DNA of 64,000 nt from Oscillatoriales cyanobacterium CG2_30_40_61 (GCA_001873365.1 MNYZ01000084.1:1-64000), one strand, 5' to 3'. Shown: positions 1 to 8,601, counted from the stretch's first letter. Numbers and translations are program-made. Notes: generated by a model not told the origin, from the letters alone.

Positions 1-46
1 GGATGGGGGCCACCACGGGGGGATGGGGGCCACCACGGGGGGATGG
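1..46. repeat. 20-bp tandem repeat, just over two copies
   Basis: A G-rich 20-base unit (GGATGGGGGCCACCACGGGG) occurs twice in a row and begins a third time before the sequence changes. It runs up to the stop codon of the CobE-like gene on the minus strand, so it lies just downstream of that gene. The array may continue left of the window. I see no coding potential. Confidence 0.9.
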
Positions 47-49
47 CCC

Positions 50-514
50 CTACAAAGAATAAAACAGCCCTGGGGTTTTCGGTTGGACTTGAGCAATGGC
101 CACTGTTGACCCTCGATAAATTTGCTTAGAAACCAGTAAGGTGTTGACTCCGGCGGCTTGTAAGGCGGCGGCTTCGGCTACACTCGGTGTTCCGACTGCT
201 GTTACGACCCCCGCAGAGGGGTTAGGAACCTCCACAGCCCGCAATACTTCTGAGGAGAAGGTGCGTAAGGGCCAATTTTTGGCTTGGCACAATTCCACTA
301 ACCCGGGTTCATCCGCTTTTATATCTAAAGTAGCAATGCCAGCGATCGCATTTTCCTCTAAATTATACTGTTGTAAAACCTGCTGAATGGCGGTTTCAAT
401 CAAACTTCTTGGGGTTAAACGTCCACAACCGACACCGACCCATAACACCTGGGGAAACCACTGGCTTTCAGGAGTATCAAATCTTACCATCTTTTGCAAT
501 TGGGAAAAAATCAT
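50..514 (-). CDS. Cobalamin biosynthesis protein, CobE / CbiG C-terminal domain type
   Basis: A 154-aa protein matching the stand-alone CbiG C-terminal (CobE) domain. The opening segment WVGVGCGRLTPRSLIETAI is the family hallmark, followed by GIATLDIKADEPGLVELC and a Ser/Ala/Gly-rich stretch ending in GVNTLLVSKQIYRG. In known pathways this domain helps open the delta-lactone ring of cobalt-precorrin-5A (CbiG) or acts as CobE in corrin ring contraction. It is cytosolic, with no signal peptide or membrane segment. It ends against a 20-bp tandem repeat. Another corrin gene, cbiET, lies about 4 kb away on the same strand but is not in the same operon. The family is clear; whether a separate CbiG N-terminal protein exists cannot be seen here. 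Confidence 0.85.
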   Translation of the reverse strand: MIFSQLQKMVRFDTPESQWFPQVLWVGVGCGRLTPRSLIETAIQQVLQQYNLEENAIAGIATLDIKADEPGLVELCQAKNWPLRTFSSEVLRAVEVPNPSAGVVTAVGTPSVAEAAALQAAGVNTLLVSKQIYRGSTVAIAQVQPKTPGLFYSL

Positions 515-679
515 CAGGTAACAGTAATAGATTAAGATAGAGAAATTGTTTCTTTGATGATCATTAATGGAAAAAACTCCTATTCATACAATTATCAGGT
601 ATGGGGGCATCCTTAAACAGACCAAAACTTATGAGCCAGTTGTCAATTTTTTTTTAGGTAAACAGGCGGAGCATCTATA

Positions 680-1468
680 ATGGATCAGAGAACAGAATTA
701 TTATTAAAACTCGATATTTTTAAAGAATTTTATACCGAAGAAATCGAAACCATTAGCGAATATTTTTCGATTCATAAGTTCTTTGATTTACAGGTAATTA
801 TGCCCAAAACGGGTCAGGATTCCTCCTTTGGAATTATTCTGTCTGGAGAGGTCAGTTTAATTGATGATCAGATGCAAAATCCCAGTCGGACGAAGGGAGA
901 TATTTTAGGGGAAATGGCATTTATTCAAGGCTTTCGATCGGATTTTATTGCGGCTAGTGATGGGGCGATCGCGATTATGACCTTTGATGATATTGAAAAG
1001 CTCAAACTAAAACACCCTTATTTAGCGGTTAAATTAGTTGATTTTGTTACCCATAATTTGGTTAATAATTTACGCAAAAATGACAAAAAAGACAATACAG
1101 AAATCCTGGTATTATTAGCCGATGATCATTTGTTTTCAGACTTGATTAATTTAATCAAGGATCATCTTCATATTATCAATAAATTTTCAATCTTTACCTC
1201 CGAAAAATTAAAAATAACCTTAGAAGAAAACACAAATTTAACCATTAGTCAAGTAATTGAACCCCAGAGTTTGATTTTGGGTGAAACTGCTATTGGTTAT
1301 CAAATTCTGTTAGATCAAGTTAAAGCCATTATGTACCTCCGAGATCCGGTAAAAGTCGAATCTAACCCCGCATCCGTTGAAGCCCTATCGCGGTTATGTG
1401 ACTTACAACAGGTTTTATTTGCAACTAATTTATTAACGGCAAATGCTATTTTTCAGTATTTAGAATAA
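680..1468 (+). CDS. cNMP-binding domain fused to a degenerate methylglyoxal-synthase-like domain
   Basis: A 262-aa protein with two parts. Residues about 10-130 resemble a cyclic-nucleotide-binding (CAP_ED) beta-barrel, with GDILGEMAFIQG then R86 where the phosphate-binding cassette has Gly-Glu and Arg. There is no helix-turn-helix after it. Residues about 141-262 align with methylglyoxal synthase: EILVLLADDH at the first strand, LGETAIGYQILLDQVKAIMY at the phosphate-loop region, RDPV at 221-224, and ALSRLCDLQQVLFATN near the end. By my alignment to the E. coli enzyme, the catalytic Asp in GGDQQ is Glu (E202), the first His is Asp, and the later His is not conserved. I infer a ligand-sensing or regulatory MGS fold rather than an active enzyme. 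The next gene starts 27 nt downstream, so they are probably co-transcribed. Confidence 0.7.
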   Translation: MDQRTELLLKLDIFKEFYTEEIETISEYFSIHKFFDLQVIMPKTGQDSSFGIILSGEVSLIDDQMQNPSRTKGDILGEMAFIQGFRSDFIAASDGAIAIMTFDDIEKLKLKHPYLAVKLVDFVTHNLVNNLRKNDKKDNTEILVLLADDHLFSDLINLIKDHLHIINKFSIFTSEKLKITLEENTNLTISQVIEPQSLILGETAIGYQILLDQVKAIMYLRDPVKVESNPASVEALSRLCDLQQVLFATNLLTANAIFQYLE

Positions 1469-1495
1469 AATTGATTAAGTACAGGAGATGATCCC

Positions 1496-2587
1496 ATGAA
1501 TCAACGAGTTTTAATCCTAGGAGGCAGAGGAAGAATTGGCAATGGTGTCGCCGAAGATATAGCCCAATATACCGCCGCCGATATTACCGTTACTGGACGA
1601 AAATTTACGGAAAATAGGGCAATAAATCCCCGATTTCAACAGTTAGAATTAGATTTAGCAGATCATAATCAATTAGAAAATGCGATCGCTAATTCCGATT
1701 TAGTCATCCACTGTGCCGGGCCGTTTCAATCTCGAGATTTAGGAGTTTTAAAAACCTGTATTCAACATCATGTTAACTATATTGATGTCAGTGATAATCG
1801 AGAATTTACCCGCCGGATTTTAGACCATTCCCAATCCGCTAAAAATGCCGGAGTCACCGCTATTATTAATACGGGTATTTTCCCCGGGATTTCTAATAGC
1901 ATGGTGCGTCAAGGTGTGGAACAATTTGATCAAGTCGAAAAAATCCACTTAAGTTATGTAGTAGGCGGGTCTGGCGGGGCTGGAATTACCGTGATGAGAA
2001 CCACCTTTTTAGGGTTACAATCACCTTTTCAAGTCTGGATAAACGGACAATGGCAAACAATTAAACCCTATAGCGAACGGGAAACCATTGAATTTCCTCC
2101 CCCCTACGGAAAAACCGGGGTTTATTGGTTTGATATGCCAGAATGTTTCACCTTAGTAGACTCTTTTCCCGTAAAAACTGTGATTACCAAATTTGGGACA
2201 ATTCCCGATTTTTATAATTATTTGACTTGGAGTGTTGCCCATTGGTGGCCAGAAAGTTGGCTAAAAAATCCCGCCGTAATTGAGTTTTTATCCCAGGTCA
2301 GTTATCGGATGACCAATGTTACCGATCTTTGGAGTGGAATTGGGGTAGCAGTTCGTTCCTGTGTTACCGGAATTAAACAGGGAAAAACCATTGATTTTTG
2401 TTCTACAATTGTTTATGAAAATACTGCTAAAATTGCCGGAATTGGCGCCGGAATGATTGCGGAACTTTGCTTAAAGGGTGAACTACAAAAGCCCGGAGTT
2501 TGGCCCGTAGAACAGGCAGTTTCAACTCCCTTATTTGCAGCCGCCCTGAATCAACGTGGCGTTAATATTCAAACCAATTTTAATTAG
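1496..2587 (+). CDS. Saccharopine dehydrogenase-like NAD(P)-binding oxidoreductase
   Basis: A 363-aa protein starting with a Rossmann nucleotide-binding fold (VLILGGRGRIGNGVAEDIA), then the family pattern DLVIHCAGPFQSRDLGVLKTCI and YIDVSDNREFTR, which match the saccharopine dehydrogenase/reductase NADP domain. The central half carries NTGIFPGISNSMV, seen in the same family. Many such proteins act on substrates other than saccharopine, so the reaction is unknown. AGGAGATG lies 6-13 nt before the ATG. It follows the cNMP/MGS gene by 27 nt on the same strand, suggesting one transcript and perhaps a shared metabolic role. Family is confident, substrate is not. Confidence 0.75.
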   Translation: MNQRVLILGGRGRIGNGVAEDIAQYTAADITVTGRKFTENRAINPRFQQLELDLADHNQLENAIANSDLVIHCAGPFQSRDLGVLKTCIQHHVNYIDVSDNREFTRRILDHSQSAKNAGVTAIINTGIFPGISNSMVRQGVEQFDQVEKIHLSYVVGGSGGAGITVMRTTFLGLQSPFQVWINGQWQTIKPYSERETIEFPPPYGKTGVYWFDMPECFTLVDSFPVKTVITKFGTIPDFYNYLTWSVAHWWPESWLKNPAVIEFLSQVSYRMTNVTDLWSGIGVAVRSCVTGIKQGKTIDFCSTIVYENTAKIAGIGAGMIAELCLKGELQKPGVWPVEQAVSTPLFAAALNQRGVNIQTNFN

Positions 2588-2599
2588 AAATTAAACAGA

Positions 2600-2866
2600 T
2601 TAACGCAAAAATGGAGGGCGTTTGGTATCCGTGTCAGTTTTATTTTTAGCCGACTCAGCTAGAAAACGTTTTAAGGCTTTTTCGCGGTTTTTCATAAACG
2701 CCCCCCAAAACCCGGGTTGAAACTCATCCATTGTTTTTGCTAAGGCCCAAACATCGATAGCTAGGATGTTGTACATTCGTTCATCTTCACACTTGAGGGT
2801 ATTAATCTGTTCTAGGAGTTTGCGTTTTATGCTAGAAATCGATTGATCTTCATCGTTAGTGGTCAT
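2600..2866 (-). CDS. Conserved hypothetical small protein
   Basis: An 88-aa charged, helical protein without signal or membrane segments. I do not recognise a domain. It has an acidic start (MTTNDEDQSISSIKRKL), a middle with DVWALAKTMDEFQPGFWGAFMKNRE, and a basic C-terminus. It converges on the saccharopine-dehydrogenase-like gene with a 12-nt gap and is divergent from the DUF2854 gene. Codon use resembles its neighbours, which favours a real gene. Confidence 0.55.
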   Translation of the reverse strand: MTTNDEDQSISSIKRKLLEQINTLKCEDERMYNILAIDVWALAKTMDEFQPGFWGAFMKNREKALKRFLAESAKNKTDTDTKRPPFLR

Positions 2867-2940
2867 ATTGAACGTTTCATAAAATGGCGTAGCAGCTTAG
2901 AATCAACAGAGTGAGTTCTAGCAGAATACTTTTGATTAAT

Positions 2941-3489
2941 ATGTTACGTCAAACTTCTTTAGGCGCCCTGGGTTTAGTCGTGGGTGGAATCTTAACTGTA
3001 GTGGGTTTTGCCGCCTATTTTGCGGATAATGCTACCTTAAACTTAGCTGGATTTTTCTATGGAATTCCCGTCTTGTTGGGGGGTTTAGCCCTGAAAGCAG
3101 CCGAACTCAAACCCATCCCTTTTACTCAAGAGACATCCCCGGAGGTCTTAGCCCGTCGAGAAAAACAGGCGACAGACACCCAAAATCAAGTCCGCAAGGA
3201 TATCACCCGATATCGCTACGGCCAAGAAGCCCATTTATCCGATGTCCTAGAACGTCTGGGACTGAGCCCCAACCGCGAAGAACGTCCCCTGCTCCAAGGT
3301 GTACGAGAAACCTTAATTAATGATTCCTATTCGTTAATTTTAGAGTTTGATTCTCCGTTTATGTCCTTGGAAACTTGGCAAACAAAACAGGACAAAATTG
3401 CTAAGTTTTTTGGGCCTAATTTACAAGTTGAAATTAGCCAACCCCAAGCAGAACAAATTGATGTGGCTTTAATTTCTGATCAACATTAG
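2941..3489 (+). CDS. DUF2854 family membrane protein
   Basis: A 182-aa protein with two N-terminal membrane segments (LGALGLVVGGILTVVGFAAY, then FFYGIPVLLGGLAL) followed by a soluble C-terminal domain with VRKDITRYRYGQEAHLSDVL. This is the DUF2854 pattern of cyanobacteria and plant plastids, with no assigned function. I chose the ATG at 2941 (MLRQTSLGALGL). A longer in-frame GTG start at 2911 adds ten residues and cannot be excluded. It is divergent from the small gene at 2600-2866. Confidence 0.75.
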   Translation: MLRQTSLGALGLVVGGILTVVGFAAYFADNATLNLAGFFYGIPVLLGGLALKAAELKPIPFTQETSPEVLARREKQATDTQNQVRKDITRYRYGQEAHLSDVLERLGLSPNREERPLLQGVRETLINDSYSLILEFDSPFMSLETWQTKQDKIAKFFGPNLQVEISQPQAEQIDVALISDQH

Positions 3490-3699
3490 TTTTTATTTCT
3501 GGAAAAGATAAAATATCTAAATGTCGGGGCGGGTTAGATAATAATTTTTATTCATCACCATAAATATTATAAACTCGCCCAAATCTCTCTATTAATTTAT
3601 CATTGCCAATTTAACCAGAAAATCCTTAGTGGAGGCAAGGGGAGAGACTTTAAAATCTGATGATGTTATAATTAGGGTGACAATTTTCATAAATCATAT
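3490..3699. other. Intergenic stretch with a GGGCGGGTT half-palindrome
   Basis: This gap contains GGGCGGGTT near 3528 and a nearly complementary AACTCGCCC ending at 3580, about 50 bases apart. It looks like a relative of the GGGGCGGGTT-ended elements at 31666-31834 and 36612-36672. No ORF of note is present. The rest is A+T-rich leader for the toxin-antitoxin operon. Confidence 0.4.
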
Positions 3700-3924
3700 A
3701 TGTCTGAAAGATTAGAAACTTCAAGACTTCAACAAGCGATCGATACCGTAGAATCCCTATCTTTTGAGGAGCAAAACCTAATTGTTGAAATCTTAGTTAA
3801 GCGCCTACAGAGAAACCGGAGAGAAAAACTACTACAAGAAGTTCAAGAAGTTCAACAAGAAGCCTCAGAAGGCATGATTAAAGTGGGTTCTGTAGATGAT
3901 TTTCTTAGGGAGTTAGATACTTGA
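3700..3924 (+). CDS. Type II antitoxin-like protein
   Basis: A 74-aa acidic helical protein (SLSFEEQNLIVEILVKRLQ, then EVQEVQQEASEGM, ending VGSVDDFLRELDT). The layout is typical of small cyanobacterial antitoxins paired with YafQ/RelE-type toxins: an N-terminal helical part and a C-terminal tail that would wrap the toxin. Its stop codon overlaps the TTG start of the toxin by 4 nt (TTGA), implying translational coupling. Such antitoxins usually also repress their own operon. The call rests mainly on context and length. Confidence 0.7.
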   Translation: MSERLETSRLQQAIDTVESLSFEEQNLIVEILVKRLQRNRREKLLQEVQEVQQEASEGMIKVGSVDDFLRELDT

Positions 3925-4202
3925 GACAAATTGCTTGGACTCCGAAATCTTTAAGATCCTATAAACGATTAATTCGCCAAAATCCACAGTTGCGAGTTGC
4001 GATCGAGAAAACTCTCCGTAAACTGATCACCGATCCCTTCCATCCCACTCTAAAAACCCATAAACTCTCTGGTGAATTTGACGGTATTTGGTCATCTTCA
4101 ATTGACTATCATTATCGTATTTTGTTCGAGTTTGTTATTGTGAATGACTCTGAAAATACAATTTTACTGTTAAATATTGGCAACCATGATGATGTTTACT
4201 AG
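3921..4202 (+). CDS. Type II toxin, YafQ/RelE-like mRNA interferase
   Basis: A 93-aa protein starting at TTG inside the antitoxin stop. RQIAWTPKSLRSYKRLIRQNP begins as RelE/ParE-superfamily toxins do, followed by LRKLITDPFHPTLKTHKLSG and DYHYRILFEF. This is the YafQ-type pattern, in which the C-terminal YR(I/V) strand and a final His or Asp contribute to ribosome-dependent mRNA cleavage. The C-terminus NIGNHDDVY has the expected His-Asp. Length is normal and there is no visible disruption, so the pair appears intact. Confidence 0.8.
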   Translation: MRQIAWTPKSLRSYKRLIRQNPQLRVAIEKTLRKLITDPFHPTLKTHKLSGEFDGIWSSSIDYHYRILFEFVIVNDSENTILLLNIGNHDDVY

Positions 4203-4220
4203 ACTGGAAAATTAACGGGG

Positions 4221-5513
4221 TTAGGTGAATAAACTATGGTGAGAAATAGTTAAAATTGTTACCGGGTTAAGGGGAGAAAAGCTAGTTAAGTTAGCAATAG
4301 TAACCGAACGGGATAACTGTACATTTAGAATCCGATAACTCCAACTGCGTTCAATCCGTTTTCGTTGTTCTAACCAATTTAAGGCGGTGTTTAAATGTTC
4401 AATAGTTGCCAAGGCTAAAACAATTATACCACCCGGACTTAAACGAATACTACAAATTCCTAAAATTTCGCTTAAATTTTTCCCACTTCCGCCAATAAAA
4501 ATTCGATTAGGAGAACGTAAATGATGTAAAATATCCGGTGCTTCTCCATGAATTGAAATAACATTATTAACTTGAAATCGTTGCCGATTTTGTTCAATTA
4601 ATGTGGTTCCGGTTGCTGTTTTTTCAATTGCATAAATGGTAGAATCACCGAAAAGTCTAGCAATTTCTATGGAAACTGAACCCATTCCGGCGCCAATATC
4701 CCAGATCGTTTGTTTGGGTTGTAAACCCAATTCTCCTAATACTAAAGTTCTAATTTCCCGTTTGGTCATAAGTTCGGGGCGATCGCTATAACTTAAAAAT
4801 AGTTGATCGCGAATCCCAAAAGTTGGTATTTTAGATACATCTAATGGTTCTATTTTTGAGTCAGATTGACGTAATAAAATTACAATATTTAAGGGAGAAA
4901 AAACTTGATTTTTTAATGTTTCTATATCCAATTTTTGGACTCGTTCATCATTTCCACCTAAATTTTCACCAACCCAAAATTGATAACTAATAGGTAAATC
5001 TAAACTACTAATTAATTGGGCGATCGCGGGGGGATTATAAATATTATCCGTTAAAATTGCTATTTTTTCTATCCCCTGTTGTAAGGCTTGAATTAAGGTT
5101 TCCATGGAGCGACCCTGAGCCCGGATAATTTGAGCATCTTGCCAAGGGGTTTTCATCCGATTAAAAGCTAATTGAATTGAACTAATATGGGGATAAAAAG
5201 TTAATTGCTCTGGGGAAAATTCCGCTATTAATAAACGACCAAACCCAAAAAATAACGGATCACCCGATACCAAAACTACGATATAATTATGAATAGATTG
5301 CTTATTTTCGATTTCCCATCTGAGCAGTTGTTGACGAATTGCTATAATTGTTTCGGTTAAATCTTCTAAAACTAACCGCGAGGCTGAAGATTCAGGGAAA
5401 TAACTTAAATGGCGATCGCTCCCGACTAATACCGTCGCTCCCCTAACTAAATTAAGCACAGACTCACTCAGTCCCGATGCTCCTTCTAACCCAATGCCAA
5501 TCACATGAATCAT
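4221..5513 (-). CDS. cbiET: Precorrin-6Y C5,15-methyltransferase (decarboxylating), CbiE-CbiT fusion
   Basis: A 430-aa fusion. The N-terminal half (about 1-205) is the CbiE tetrapyrrole methylase: MIHVIGIGLEGASGLS opens the fold and YIVVLVSGDPLFFGFGRLL is the conserved GDP loop. The C-terminal half (about 230-400) is a CbiT class I methyltransferase with the SAM motif TIWDIGAGMGSVSIEIARLF and a later RIFIGGSGKNLSEIL. Together they methylate C5 and C15 of precorrin-6Y or its cobalt form and remove the acetate carboxyl during corrin synthesis. The fused form equals CobL. It is intact and cytosolic. A 15-bp perfect hairpin lies between it and the upstream gene on the same strand, so it probably has its own promoter. 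Confidence 0.92.
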   Translation of the reverse strand: MIHVIGIGLEGASGLSESVLNLVRGATVLVGSDRHLSYFPESSASRLVLEDLTETIIAIRQQLLRWEIENKQSIHNYIVVLVSGDPLFFGFGRLLIAEFSPEQLTFYPHISSIQLAFNRMKTPWQDAQIIRAQGRSMETLIQALQQGIEKIAILTDNIYNPPAIAQLISSLDLPISYQFWVGENLGGNDERVQKLDIETLKNQVFSPLNIVILLRQSDSKIEPLDVSKIPTFGIRDQLFLSYSDRPELMTKREIRTLVLGELGLQPKQTIWDIGAGMGSVSIEIARLFGDSTIYAIEKTATGTTLIEQNRQRFQVNNVISIHGEAPDILHHLRSPNRIFIGGSGKNLSEILGICSIRLSPGGIIVLALATIEHLNTALNWLEQRKRIERSWSYRILNVQLSRSVTIANLTSFSPLNPVTILTISHHSLFT

Positions 5514-5564
5514 CGATCAGGATTTCCTATTACCTGTTGCCCTTTCCCCGTTGCTTCTTTAACA

Positions 5565-5597
5565 GGTGTTGAGCGTTAAAAATTAACGCTCAACACC
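5565..5597 (-). terminator. 15-bp perfect stem-loop between the 2H phosphoesterase gene and cbiET
   Basis: GGTGTTGAGCGTTAA and its exact complement flank a 3-base AAA loop. On the minus strand it lies just after the DUF1868 stop codon and before the cbiET start, as a terminator would. There is no strong T-run after the stem, so an mRNA-end stabilising hairpin is also possible. Confidence 0.6.
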
Positions 5598-5618
5598 CGC
5601 ACAACAAATCATCAACCC

Positions 5619-6404
5619 CTAGGATTTAAACTCTAAAACAGGCCAATCTGGTTCTCGATAATAGCAATTCATGTCATCAAATTTGCGAAGTTCGGCTCGG
5701 TTAACCCAAATTTCTTGAGTTGAATCCAACCATTGTTGATTAAAAGAAGATAGAATATTGCAAAAATCTGACCGATCTAAATCTTCAGGAATACTTCCAA
5801 AATAACCTAAAGTAATGTGCGCCGTTAAATAATATTGTTGATCGACACCTAACGGAATTAAACCCGAATTTTGATAGATAGAGCGGCGAAATTCCAGAGT
5901 TTTTTCATAGGACTCTTGATCTCGGGGAACCAAGCAAACAGCGATCGCCCTTGGTAATAACATAAAACCCAAAATTTGCCAACGGATACCCGCAGAAATC
6001 GGGGTTGATTTAAACGTCTGAAAAGATTGAGCGATCGCTTTATGCAAGTTAGGCTCAAAATCAGGATCTTGACTAGCATCTCGATAGGCACTATCCCAAA
6101 CCAGATCAGCCAGAGTCAAATGTAAACTATCTGGAGGGATAGTAATTAAAAAATTAGGATCAAACTTTTCACCAAGTTGCTGTTGACAATCTTGGAGATT
6201 TTTATAGAATTCTTGATTATCCAAATCCTCCTCAGCCGGGGGAGTAATAATGGTATAACCAGGGAAAGGTACTGCTTGGCGTATACCCTGGGAGTCAGGC
6301 TTAAACTTTGGGGACTCCTGAATATACTCAAGCTGAGAGTGATAGGATTCTGGCAGCGTTAACCGCGCTACCCGATTCACATAAACTTGATAACTATCGT
6401 CCAA
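5619..6404 (-). CDS. DUF1868 family, 2H phosphoesterase-like protein
   Basis: A 261-aa protein with two His-x-Thr motifs, HLTLADL (about residue 92) and HITLGYF (about residue 196), the signature of the 2H phosphodiesterase superfamily (LigT, cyclic phosphodiesterase, AKAP7). The surroundings (FPGYTIITPP, NFLITIPPDSLHLTLADLVW) match DUF1868. The superfamily acts on 2',3'-cyclic phosphates or 2'-5' linkages in RNA and nucleotides; the substrate here is unknown. It is cytosolic. It diverges from holA with only 34 nt between start codons, so their promoters must overlap. Confidence 0.8.
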   Translation of the reverse strand: MDDSYQVYVNRVARLTLPESYHSQLEYIQESPKFKPDSQGIRQAVPFPGYTIITPPAEEDLDNQEFYKNLQDCQQQLGEKFDPNFLITIPPDSLHLTLADLVWDSAYRDASQDPDFEPNLHKAIAQSFQTFKSTPISAGIRWQILGFMLLPRAIAVCLVPRDQESYEKTLEFRRSIYQNSGLIPLGVDQQYYLTAHITLGYFGSIPEDLDRSDFCNILSSFNQQWLDSTQEIWVNRAELRKFDDMNCYYREPDWPVLEFKS

Positions 6405-6438
6405 TTTTAATCGCCTCTTTTGAAAAAATTAAGTTATT

Positions 6439-7440
6439 ATGCCAATCTACCTGTACTGGGGAGACGATGACTTTTCCTTATTGCAAGCGGTGGAACGATT
6501 GCGATCAGCCGTCGTTGATCCCAGTTGGGATAGTTTCAATTCTGACAGAATTGTGTCCGATCAAGCAAATTCTATCGTTATGGGACTCAATCAAGCCATG
6601 ACTCCACCGTTTGGGTTGGGTGGACGCTTTGTTTGGTTGGCTGATACCACCTTGATGCAGCAATGTCCCACGGAGGTTTATCAGGAGTTAGAACGGACGC
6701 TGCCAGTGATCCCCGATACTACCACCTTACTATTAACTGGTTCCAATAAACCGGACGGTCGCCTGAAGTCCACTACATTACTCAAAAAATATATTGACAA
6801 ATCCAAAGGAGAATTGCGAGAATTTTCTCGAATTAAACCTTGGGAAACCGACAAGTTAGAACAGCAAGTCAAAACCCTGGCCACCGAACGCGGGGTAAAA
6901 CTGACCCCCAATGGCATCGCCCTATTAGCGGAGTTAGTCGGAAATGATATCCGACAACTGTATAACGAATTGGAAAAACTCCAACTTTTTAGTGGAAATA
7001 CTGCTCAACCCTTGAGTGTAGAGCAAATTTCCCGATTAGTTCAGTCCAATACTCAAAACAGTCTAAAACTTGCCACTTGTATTAAATCTGGACAAACCAG
7101 CGACGCCCTAGAGTTAATTGCTGATTTACTTTTACATAATGAACCAGCCCTGAAAATTGTAGCAACTTTAGTTAGTCAGTTTCGGACTTGGTTGTGGATT
7201 AAATTAATGATCGAAACCGGAGTTAGGGATAAAGTTGAAATTGCTAAAACCGCCGAAATTGGCAACCCTAACCGAGTATTTTTCCTGCAAAAAGAAGTCC
7301 AAACTCCCACAATTGAGCAATTTCAACAGAGTTTACCCCTATTGCTGCAACTAGAAGCCCATCTTAAACGCGGTGGGGAAGAACTCTCTACCCTACAAAT
7401 CCACATTATTGAATTGTGCCGTCTATTTCAACGAGGATAA
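6439..7440 (+). CDS. holA: DNA polymerase III subunit delta
   Basis: A 333-aa protein with the HolA layout. It starts MPIYLYWGDDDFSLLQAVERL, has a middle segment TTLLLTGSNKPDGRLKSTTLLKKY and EFSRIKPWETDKLEQQVKTLA, then the AAA+ lid-like GIALLAELVGNDIRQLYNELEKL and a C-terminal helical collar ending HLKRGGEELSTLQIHIIELC. Delta opens the beta clamp within the clamp-loader complex and has no ATPase motif of its own, as here. Length is normal for the family. It is divergent from the DUF1868 gene. Confidence 0.9.
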   Translation: MPIYLYWGDDDFSLLQAVERLRSAVVDPSWDSFNSDRIVSDQANSIVMGLNQAMTPPFGLGGRFVWLADTTLMQQCPTEVYQELERTLPVIPDTTTLLLTGSNKPDGRLKSTTLLKKYIDKSKGELREFSRIKPWETDKLEQQVKTLATERGVKLTPNGIALLAELVGNDIRQLYNELEKLQLFSGNTAQPLSVEQISRLVQSNTQNSLKLATCIKSGQTSDALELIADLLLHNEPALKIVATLVSQFRTWLWIKLMIETGVRDKVEIAKTAEIGNPNRVFFLQKEVQTPTIEQFQQSLPLLLQLEAHLKRGGEELSTLQIHIIELCRLFQRG

Positions 7441-7524
7441 AAGTTCTAATTTTCAGAAAATAGTTGCACAACGATTAATCAGTGATACTATCATTAGTCA
7501 TGGACAGGTGAAATCATTTTAGCT

Positions 7525-8505
7525 ATGTCATCACAAGATCAAAGCCCGCGAGAACTGGCTAAACAGGGAGATCCCAAGGTGATCGCCAACGCCATTAACC
7601 GTTCCCTAACATCCAAAGGAATTAAGGCTGATGTCATGCGAGATAACGGCTGTCTCCATGTCATGATGGAGGGGGATCAGGTTCCTCACTATCAAAAAGA
7701 TTTGGTTAAATTAGTCCGCAATGGTATGGATCGCCTCGGTGTTGAAACGATTTACACCGTTCGGGTTTATGGGCGTCAGTTCGGAGATGATTTACCCGTT
7801 TGGGAAGAAGAAATTGTTCTGAGAACCCCGCCAGAACCTATGATTAATCTGGCCGATGATATTGATTTAGATCAATCTTCTGTCCCTTTACTCGATGACC
7901 AAGACGAAGATTATAATATTGATGACGAAATCATTGATGGTGACTTCATCCATGATGAGGATGAATATGTGCCTTCCCCTAATAATAATGTAGCCGCCAC
8001 CTACAATCCCGAGGAGGATGATGATCCCGATGATGAAATTGAGGAAACTACTCGACAGGTGGAACCGAAAAAGCCTAAAAGCAAGGTTTTACCGTTGATC
8101 TTGTTAGGGGTTTTGGGGTTTTTAGCCATCTTGGGGGGATTGCATTTTACTGGAATATTCCCCTTACCTTTCCTCCCCGGCGGCTCTTCCTCCTCTGGTG
8201 AATCTGCCGATACTCCCTCTGTCCCCGTGGCTTCCGATTCTCCTAAACCAGCTACATCCGGGGTAGTGACGGCAGATCCATTTTCGGAAGCGGTGAAAAC
8301 GGCGACCAATACTGCCAATTTAGCCCAGAAAGCCCAAACCAAAGCGGAATGGACAAAAGTGGGGACGGAATGGAAACGGGCCAGTGAGTTGATGAAAAAA
8401 GTTCCTAAGTCCCATCCTAAGTTTGCGGTGGCTGAAGATAGAGCCGTCCAATATGCTAATAATCAAAAAATAGCCGAACAAAAAGCTGCTGCGGCTCCCA
8501 ATTAA
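7525..8505 (+). CDS. Single-pass membrane protein with acidic linker, function unknown
   Basis: A 326-aa protein. Residues 1-115 form a compact N-terminal domain (VIANAINRSLTSKGIKADVMRD, LGVETIYTVRVYGRQ). A strongly acidic low-complexity linker follows (about 120-182, many Asp/Glu). One membrane segment comes next (about 189-212, VLPLILLGVLGFLAILGGLHF), then a Pro/Ser-rich spacer and a C-terminal helical segment (about 250-326, ATNTANLAQKAQTKAEWTKVG). With no signal peptide, the N-terminus is probably cytosolic. I recognise the type from cyanobacteria but not a named family or function. Confidence 0.7.
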   Translation: MSSQDQSPRELAKQGDPKVIANAINRSLTSKGIKADVMRDNGCLHVMMEGDQVPHYQKDLVKLVRNGMDRLGVETIYTVRVYGRQFGDDLPVWEEEIVLRTPPEPMINLADDIDLDQSSVPLLDDQDEDYNIDDEIIDGDFIHDEDEYVPSPNNNVAATYNPEEDDDPDDEIEETTRQVEPKKPKSKVLPLILLGVLGFLAILGGLHFTGIFPLPFLPGGSSSSGESADTPSVPVASDSPKPATSGVVTADPFSEAVKTATNTANLAQKAQTKAEWTKVGTEWKRASELMKKVPKSHPKFAVAEDRAVQYANNQKIAEQKAAAAPN

Positions 8506-8601
8506 AAGATAGTTGATTATTTGTTTCTATTTTAACTAGATTTTAATTCGGGAGTGCTGATGGCATTCCTTTCTAGCTGCAATTATCCTCTTTTTTAATT
8601 C

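Noticed and set aside
680-1468. CRP/FNR-type transcription factor
   Set aside because: There is no helix-turn-helix after the cNMP-binding barrel; the C-terminus matches methylglyoxal synthase instead.
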